Below, piece after piece: positions 13,999 to 18,353 of a stretch of 18,353 nt of DNA. The notes under the pieces were generated by a model. That model was not told where the DNA came from and did not search any database. It was given only the letters and a program-made list of their open reading frames with translations. Source of the stretch: Mangrovibacterium sp047972415 (GTDB taxonomy: Bacteria > Bacteroidota > Bacteroidia > Bacteroidales > Prolixibacteraceae); assembly GCA_047972415.1 (NCBI GenBank), contig JBKEAN010000093.1, positions 1 through 18,353 of the forward strand. Direction: 5' to 3'. Made by a program: the position numbers and the translations under genes. Position 1 is the stretch's first letter, and each line of letters starts with the position of its first letter.

Positions 13999-16980
13999 AT
14001 GAACTCAAACAAAACGATACGGCAACACAAAAGTCTTCCGACGGTGGATTTAGGGGGCTTTGCCGCCTCCAGCAAGTCCCTCAATGGTGGATTTAGGGGG
14101 CTTCTCCTTTTAATACTGATTTGCCTCTCGGTACTCGCCAACGCTCAGGTAAAAAAAGAAACCCTTTTTCTGTCGGGAACTGACAATGAAAACACGGTTA
14201 CCTGGGACTTCTTCTGCAGCTCGGGACGCAACAGCGCCGTGTGGTCCAAAATTGAAGTTCCCGGACACTGGGAACAACAAGGTTTTGGCGAGTACGACTA
14301 TGGTCGCGATTACCGCACCTACGGAAAGAAATTCAAATTTGCCGACGAAACGGGCATCTATAAATACAGTTTTTCTTTGCCCGGCAACTGGAAAGACAAG
14401 AGCATTGACATTGTGTTCGATGGCGCGATGACCGACACCGAAGTAAAAATTAACGGACAGCTGGCCGGGCCCATGCACCAGGGTGCTTTTTACCAGTTCC
14501 GCTACAACATCACCGACAAGCTAAATGCAGGCGAAAACCAGCTTGAAGTAACCGTGCATAAAAACTCGGCCAATGCCTCGGTCAACCGAGCCGAGCGCTA
14601 TGCCGATTATTGGATTTTCGGTGGTCTGTTCCGCCCGGTTTACCTCGAAGCCTATCCAAAGTCGTACATCTCGCGGGTGGCCATTGCCGCCAAGTCCGAT
14701 GGCACGTTCCGCATGGATGCCTTCCCCGCCAACCCAACCAGTAAGCAAAGCATTCAGGCTGACATTATCGATGCCGACGGGAATTTGGTGAAAAGCTGCG
14801 AAACCAAGCTGAGTGACGGCGACTCGCTGGTAACGCTTTCGTGCCAGCTCGACAAGCCAAAAACATGGACCGCCGAAAGCCCCAACCGCTACTCGGTAAG
14901 AGTCAGATTGAAAGAAGGAAAAACAGCCCTCTACGAAACCAGCGAAAAATTTGGCTTCCGAACCGTCGAAATCCGCGCCGGTGACGGCATTTACCTGAAT
15001 GGCGAAAAAATTAAAATGAAGGGCATCAACCGCCATGTGTTCTGGCCCGAAACAGGCCGGGTCAGCAATGCCCGAATTGATTTGGAAGACGTCAGGCTGA
15101 TGAAGGAAATGAACCTGAACGCGGTACGTTGTTCGCACTATCCACCCGACCAAATCTTTCTGGATTATTGCGACTCGCTGGGGCTGTATGTTCTTGACGA
15201 ACTGGCCGGCTGGCAAAACGCCTACGATACCGAATCGGGCAGCAAATTAGTCCGCGAAATGGTCATTCACGATGTCAACCATCCCTCAATCATCTTTTGG
15301 AGCAATGGCAACGAAGGCGGTACCAACACGGATCTGGACGACGACTTCGACCGGTACGACCCATCGAAACGACCAGTGATTCACGCGCACCACCGCCCTG
15401 GCAACGACTTTAACGGCATTGATTGCAACCACTACGAAAACTATTACAGCAGCAAGAAGATCCTGGACGAAGAACTGATATACATGCCAACCGAGTTCCT
15501 GCACGCGCAGGACGATGGAGGTGGGGCAGCAGCCTTGGCTGATTTCTGGGATCTGCATTGGAACTCGAAACGCGGTGCCGGCGGCTTTATCTGGAACTTC
15601 TCCGACGAAGGCATCGTCCGCACCGACCTCAACAAGGCCATTGATGTGAACCGTGTGAACGCACCCGACGGCGTGCTGGGACCTCACCGCGAAAAAGAGG
15701 GCAGCTTTTACGCCCTTCGCGAAATCTACTGTCCGGTAAGAATTGACTTAAAAAGTCTTTCGACTGATTTCGACGGCACAATTCCGCTTGAAAACCGCTT
15801 CAATTTTACCAACCTGGACAAATGTAAATTCACCTGGGAACTCGTCAACTTTAAACAGCCCGAAGTTCGCGGTGTCGGGCACGAGCTGATGCAAAGCGGA
15901 ATAGCCCTCTCGCCCAACATCAAGCCGGTGGAAAAAGGAACACTGAAGCTGGAATTACCGGCCGACTACAAAAAGTACGATGCCCTGTACCTGCGTGCCT
16001 ACGACCAATACGGAAATGAACTTTACTGCTGGAGTTGGAAAACCAACGGCAACCGCAAAGAGGTGTTGCGCTTGGTACAAAAAGAATTAGAAGCTGATGA
16101 AAAGGCCCTGTTGGAGGAACTAAAAGCGCAAGGTGTAGAAGAAGACAACATTTTACCCATTGAGCAACAAGTGGGCGAAAAATCAACGCTTAGCGCCAAG
16201 GTAGAAATGACCGAAGACACTGATGGCCTAACACTGAAAGCCTCGGGCATTGGGGTGACTTTCAGCAAAACCGACGGAACGATCACGAAAATAAGCAACG
16301 ACTTTGGCCTGGATATTCCTTTCGGAAAAGGTCCGGTTTTGGTTAGCGGTATAGCCGACTTTGAAGGCCTAAGCTACAAAAACGGTGATCAATTGTGCGT
16401 GGTGGAAATGAACTACCGCGGCGATATCAAGAAACTGACGTGGACGATGTACAGCAGTGGCTGGCTGGAACTCAACTATGAATACCAGGTTGCCGACAAA
16501 CAACTGTTCACCGGAATCTCCTTCACCTTCCCCGAGTCCGACATCATTAGTGCCAAATGGTTGGGCGAAGGGCCCGCACACGTATGGAAAAACCGCCTGC
16601 AGGGTGGCCGTTTGGACGTGTGGGAGCGCCTCTACAATACCGTGCTGCCATCCTCTGGCAGTTGGGGCGAGCAGTTTAAAGGCTACTACGCCAACGTGAG
16701 CTGGATGGAATTTAACACCGTTGATGGCAAATTCACGGTGGTGTCATCGCAGCCCGGCTTGTTTGTGCGCCTTTTCGATTTCTATGGCATCTCAGGACCC
16801 GAGAACTATCCAATCCTGCCAGCCGGAAACCTGAGTTTCCTGGACGGTATTCCGCCAATCGGCTCCAAACTGGCGATGGGCATCAGCAATGATACCTGGA
16901 ACCTGGGCCCCGCGAGCGAACTGAATGTGATGGATAAGCCAGTGGAGCGTACCTTGTACTTCTACTTCGGCTTACGATAG
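13999..16980 (+). CDS. GH2 beta-galactosidase/beta-glucuronidase-like enzyme with altered signal peptide
   Basis: This 993-residue protein has the full LacZ-type GH2 layout. A sugar-binding domain (about 65-220) contains KIEVPGHWEQQGF and FDGAMTDTEVKING. An immunoglobulin-like domain precedes the TIM barrel, which starts KMKGINRHVFWPETGR. The acid/base Glu439 is in WSNGNEGG and the nucleophile Glu499 is in MPTEFLHA; GGFIWNFSDEG follows. The C-terminal region (about 730-993) looks like the LacZ small-chain domain. It should remove terminal beta-galactose or a related sugar; galactosidase and glucuronidase cannot be told apart here. The N-terminus is odd: residues 9-34 come from two copies of a dispersed DNA repeat, giving a 34-residue lead before the hydrophobic stretch LLLLILICLSVLANA, with likely cleavage before Gln50. 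No later ATG exists before the hydrophobic core, so 13999 is the natural start. Confidence 0.9.
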   Translation: MNSNKTIRQHKSLPTVDLGGFAASSKSLNGGFRGLLLLILICLSVLANAQVKKETLFLSGTDNENTVTWDFFCSSGRNSAVWSKIEVPGHWEQQGFGEYDYGRDYRTYGKKFKFADETGIYKYSFSLPGNWKDKSIDIVFDGAMTDTEVKINGQLAGPMHQGAFYQFRYNITDKLNAGENQLEVTVHKNSANASVNRAERYADYWIFGGLFRPVYLEAYPKSYISRVAIAAKSDGTFRMDAFPANPTSKQSIQADIIDADGNLVKSCETKLSDGDSLVTLSCQLDKPKTWTAESPNRYSVRVRLKEGKTALYETSEKFGFRTVEIRAGDGIYLNGEKIKMKGINRHVFWPETGRVSNARIDLEDVRLMKEMNLNAVRCSHYPPDQIFLDYCDSLGLYVLDELAGWQNAYDTESGSKLVREMVIHDVNHPSIIFWSNGNEGGTNTDLDDDFDRYDPSKRPVIHAHHRPGNDFNGIDCNHYENYYSSKKILDEELIYMPTEFLHAQDDGGGAAALADFWDLHWNSKRGAGGFIWNFSDEGIVRTDLNKAIDVNRVNAPDGVLGPHREKEGSFYALREIYCPVRIDLKSLSTDFDGTIPLENRFNFTNLDKCKFTWELVNFKQPEVRGVGHELMQSGIALSPNIKPVEKGTLKLELPADYKKYDALYLRAYDQYGNELYCWSWKTNGNRKEVLRLVQKELEADEKALLEELKAQGVEEDNILPIEQQVGEKSTLSAKVEMTEDTDGLTLKASGIGVTFSKTDGTITKISNDFGLDIPFGKGPVLVSGIADFEGLSYKNGDQLCVVEMNYRGDIKKLTWTMYSSGWLELNYEYQVADKQLFTGISFTFPESDIISAKWLGEGPAHVWKNRLQGGRLDVWERLYNTVLPSSGSWGEQFKGYYANVSWMEFNTVDGKFTVVSSQPGLFVRLFDFYGISGPENYPILPAGNLSFLDGIPPIGSKLAMGISNDTWNLGPASELNVMDKPVERTLYFYFGLR
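14031..14060 (+). repeat. Dispersed repeat copy 1, inside the GH2 signal-peptide region
   Basis: This 30-base element begins AAGTCTTCCGACGG and ends TGGATTTAGGGGGCTT. It shares GGTGGATTTAGGGGGCTT with the second copy 43 bases downstream. The form AAGTCCC...GGATTTAGGGGGCTT resembles, from memory, a small intergenic repeat widespread in Bacteroidota. Here it is translated in the frame of GH2. Confidence 0.8.
14074..14103 (+). repeat. Dispersed repeat copy 2, inside the GH2 signal-peptide region
   Basis: This 30-base element begins AAGTCCCTCAATGG and ends TGGATTTAGGGGGCTT. Because the copies are offset by 43 bases, it is read in a different frame from copy 1: copy 1 gives KSLPTVDLGGF and copy 2 gives KSLNGGFRGL. 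Thirteen bases (TGCCGCCTCCAGC) separate the two. Confidence 0.8.
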
Positions 16981-17000
16981 ATAGAAACTGAGTGAAGAAT

Positions 17001-17073
17001 TTAAACGCGAAGACGCAAAGCCACGAAGAAAACAACAACTACAACATTCGTATCCTCGTGTCTTCGTGTTTAA
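17001..17073. repeat. Dispersed inverted-repeat element after GH2
   Basis: The arms TTAAACGCGAAGACGC (17001-17016) and GTGTCTTCGTGTTTAA (17058-17073) are complementary at 14 of 16 positions. The other two can form G-T pairs in RNA on the plus strand. Degenerate continuation (CAAAG/CCACGAAG against TCCTC) runs into a 40-base loop. Sequences of the form AACGCGAAGACGCAAAG are, from memory, common dispersed repeats in Bacteroidota. A short open frame across it (from 16992) is not a gene. The element may act as a transcription end for GH2. Confidence 0.75.
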
Positions 17074-17202
17074 GCCGAATTTCGAGCCAAGATAAACTTT
17101 ATTATACCCGAAAACAGAAACGTGCAAGACTCCCTATTCATTTATCAGTTTGTTCAACTTGTTTGCAGAGGGCAGAAAATCAGACAGCTGGCTTCTGTCT
17201 TT

Positions 17203-18353
17203 ATGTCTAGAGTCAACTTGCGGCTTGAAGCTTCGTCCTTGGGGCTTTTGTTACCTGTTGCCTTTACACTTTTGTCTTTCGCCGCCTCGGCACAGCCCTG
17301 GGAACACTGGTCGGAACAGCCTCGCCCCTTGCGCTACACGCCTGATCGGGGCGACTTCGTGATTGTCAATGGTGACAAACGCTTCAACCGCGCGTTGTAC
17401 GGTTCCAATAGCGGTTTTCGGGTGGAGGCCGGCGATTTGCCCGAGTTTGGCCTGTACATGCCCCGCCTCGGCGGCACCCTGCGCCTGGGTTTAATAAAAG
17501 GTGAAAGCTCGAAATGGCTGATTGACGCCAAGCACATTGAAGCACGCTACAATGCCGGCAGCATGCGCTACGAAATTGCCGACCCGCTCTTGACTCCGGG
17601 TAAACTGAAGCTGAAATTACTCGCCCTACCCGATGCTGACGGGATGATCCTTCAAGTTGAAGGCGAAAACATTCCGCCAGATACCCGCCTGTTTTGGGCT
17701 TTCGGCGGCGCCACTGATAAGCGCTTCTCGCGGGAGGGCGACCTGGGTGCCGACCCCGAATCGGTTTTCTACCTCACCGCAGACAAATGTACGGGCAACG
17801 AATACAAGCTCCAAAACAACAGCTTCGACTTGTATTACGGTGCCGAAGCGGCCGGAAGCGGTAACGAAATTTACCAGAACAAGAATGGCTCAAATGCTGA
17901 GGAGCTGGAAGCAAGCCGTCTGCACAGCAAAAAAAAATTATCTGGCATGATCACGGCCGGCACTTCACTAAAATTGGCCGATGCTGGCCAACAGGCAAGT
18001 CCGCTGGCTTTTTTTCAATCGGAGGTAAACAAAGGCCCGGCTGTATGCGGACAACTAACGCTGAAAACCAAGCAATACTTGCTACTGGTAAACCCCGAAA
18101 CCGGCAAAAAACCGCACTACGACGGACTTCCCGCAATTTTTGAACAAGCCGAAGCTGCGCGCCAAAAACTGGTCAAGCATTTTCGCCTCAATACGCCCGA
18201 CGAATACATGAATGCAGCAGGAGGGGCTTTGGCCACTGCAGCCGATGGTATTTGGGACGGCCAGTCGTACATGCACGGAGCAGTGGCCTGGCGCATGCCG
18301 CTCAACGGATGGCGCGGTGCTTATGCTGCCGATTGGCTGGGCTGGCCGGAGCG
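17203..18353 (+). CDS. DUF4450-type secreted protein, N-terminal part (partial, cut at window end)
   Basis: The frame from the ATG at 17203 stays open for 383 codons to the window edge. The first 30 residues form a Sec signal peptide with the hydrophobic run LGLLLPVAFTLLSFAA and likely cleavage ASA before Gln31. The mature start, PLRYTPDRGDFVIVNGDKRF then NRALYGSNSGFRVEAGDLPE, matches what I recall of the DUF4450 family, proteins of about 1200 residues found in Bacteroidota polysaccharide loci. Near the edge, GIWDGQSYMHGAVAWRMP and GWRGAYAADWLGW suggest the start of an (alpha/alpha)-barrel segment, as in six-hairpin glycosidases. No activity is known to me. A run of nine A at 17934-17942 (codons KKK) is in frame. 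It lies 222 bases after GH2, beyond an inverted-repeat element, so it may have its own promoter. Confidence 0.75.
   Translation, partial: MSRVNLRLEASSLGLLLPVAFTLLSFAASAQPWEHWSEQPRPLRYTPDRGDFVIVNGDKRFNRALYGSNSGFRVEAGDLPEFGLYMPRLGGTLRLGLIKGESSKWLIDAKHIEARYNAGSMRYEIADPLLTPGKLKLKLLALPDADGMILQVEGENIPPDTRLFWAFGGATDKRFSREGDLGADPESVFYLTADKCTGNEYKLQNNSFDLYYGAEAAGSGNEIYQNKNGSNAEELEASRLHSKKKLSGMITAGTSLKLADAGQQASPLAFFQSEVNKGPAVCGQLTLKTKQYLLLVNPETGKKPHYDGLPAIFEQAEAARQKLVKHFRLNTPDEYMNAAGGALATAADGIWDGQSYMHGAVAWRMPLNGWRGAYAADWLGWPE

Noticed and set aside
16992..17210. A 72-residue gene after GH2
   Set aside because: It mostly translates the dispersed inverted repeat and its flank, a common false call in Bacteroidota, and overlaps the DUF4450 start.
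17934..17942. Frameshift in the DUF4450 gene at the run of nine A
   Set aside because: The frame continues with good coding sense on both sides (SRLHSKKKLSGMITAG), so no shift is needed.

Overview
The window looks like Bacteroidota (Bacteroidetes) chromosomal DNA. The main reasons are a giant hybrid two-component regulator of the HTCS type, several lipoprotein and signal-peptide carbohydrate enzymes in one co-oriented run, near absence of Shine-Dalgarno sequences, and short dispersed repeats of a kind common in this phylum. A marine or sediment Marinilabiliales/Prolixibacteraceae-like organism is possible, but that is a guess from overall resemblance.

Layout. (1) 1-956, minus strand: N-terminal part of a membrane-anchored MutS-like ATPase, cut by the window edge. 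(2) 1151-2170, plus: a bile-acid:sodium-symporter-like (SBF-like) transporter, divergent from the first gene. (3) 2171-2712: a gene-free stretch dominated by sixteen 21-bp tandem repeat units, three of which form a 63-bp higher-order unit. (4) 2713-7104, plus: a 1463-residue HTCS sensor/regulator. (5) 7105-7641: a non-coding stretch with several inverted repeats, ending in a terminator-like hairpin just before the next gene. (6) 7642-18353, plus: five carbohydrate-active genes: a PL22 oligogalacturonate lyase, a GH106 alpha-L-rhamnosidase, an uncharacterised (alpha/alpha)6-barrel glycosidase-like lipoprotein, a GH2 beta-galactosidase-like enzyme, and the start of a DUF4450-type protein.

Working model. 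From HTCS to the right end this is a polysaccharide utilisation locus (PUL), or part of one, for pectin and probably rhamnogalacturonan. The HTCS would sense a pectin oligosaccharide in the periplasm and activate the genes downstream. PL22 would finish short (unsaturated) oligogalacturonides, GH106 would remove alpha-L-rhamnose, and GH2 would remove beta-galactosyl or beta-glucuronyl residues. The 714-residue protein and the DUF4450 protein are uncharacterised and may supply further exo-activities. The first three enzymes have lipoprotein signals with Cys-Gln at the mature N-terminus; the last two have Sec signal peptides. No SusC/SusD pair lies in the window.

The most unusual points are the hierarchical 21/63-bp repeat array upstream of the regulator, a doublet of a dispersed repeat built into the signal peptide of the GH2 enzyme, the hairpin/terminator leader before the PL22 gene, and the two uncharacterised enzyme-like proteins.
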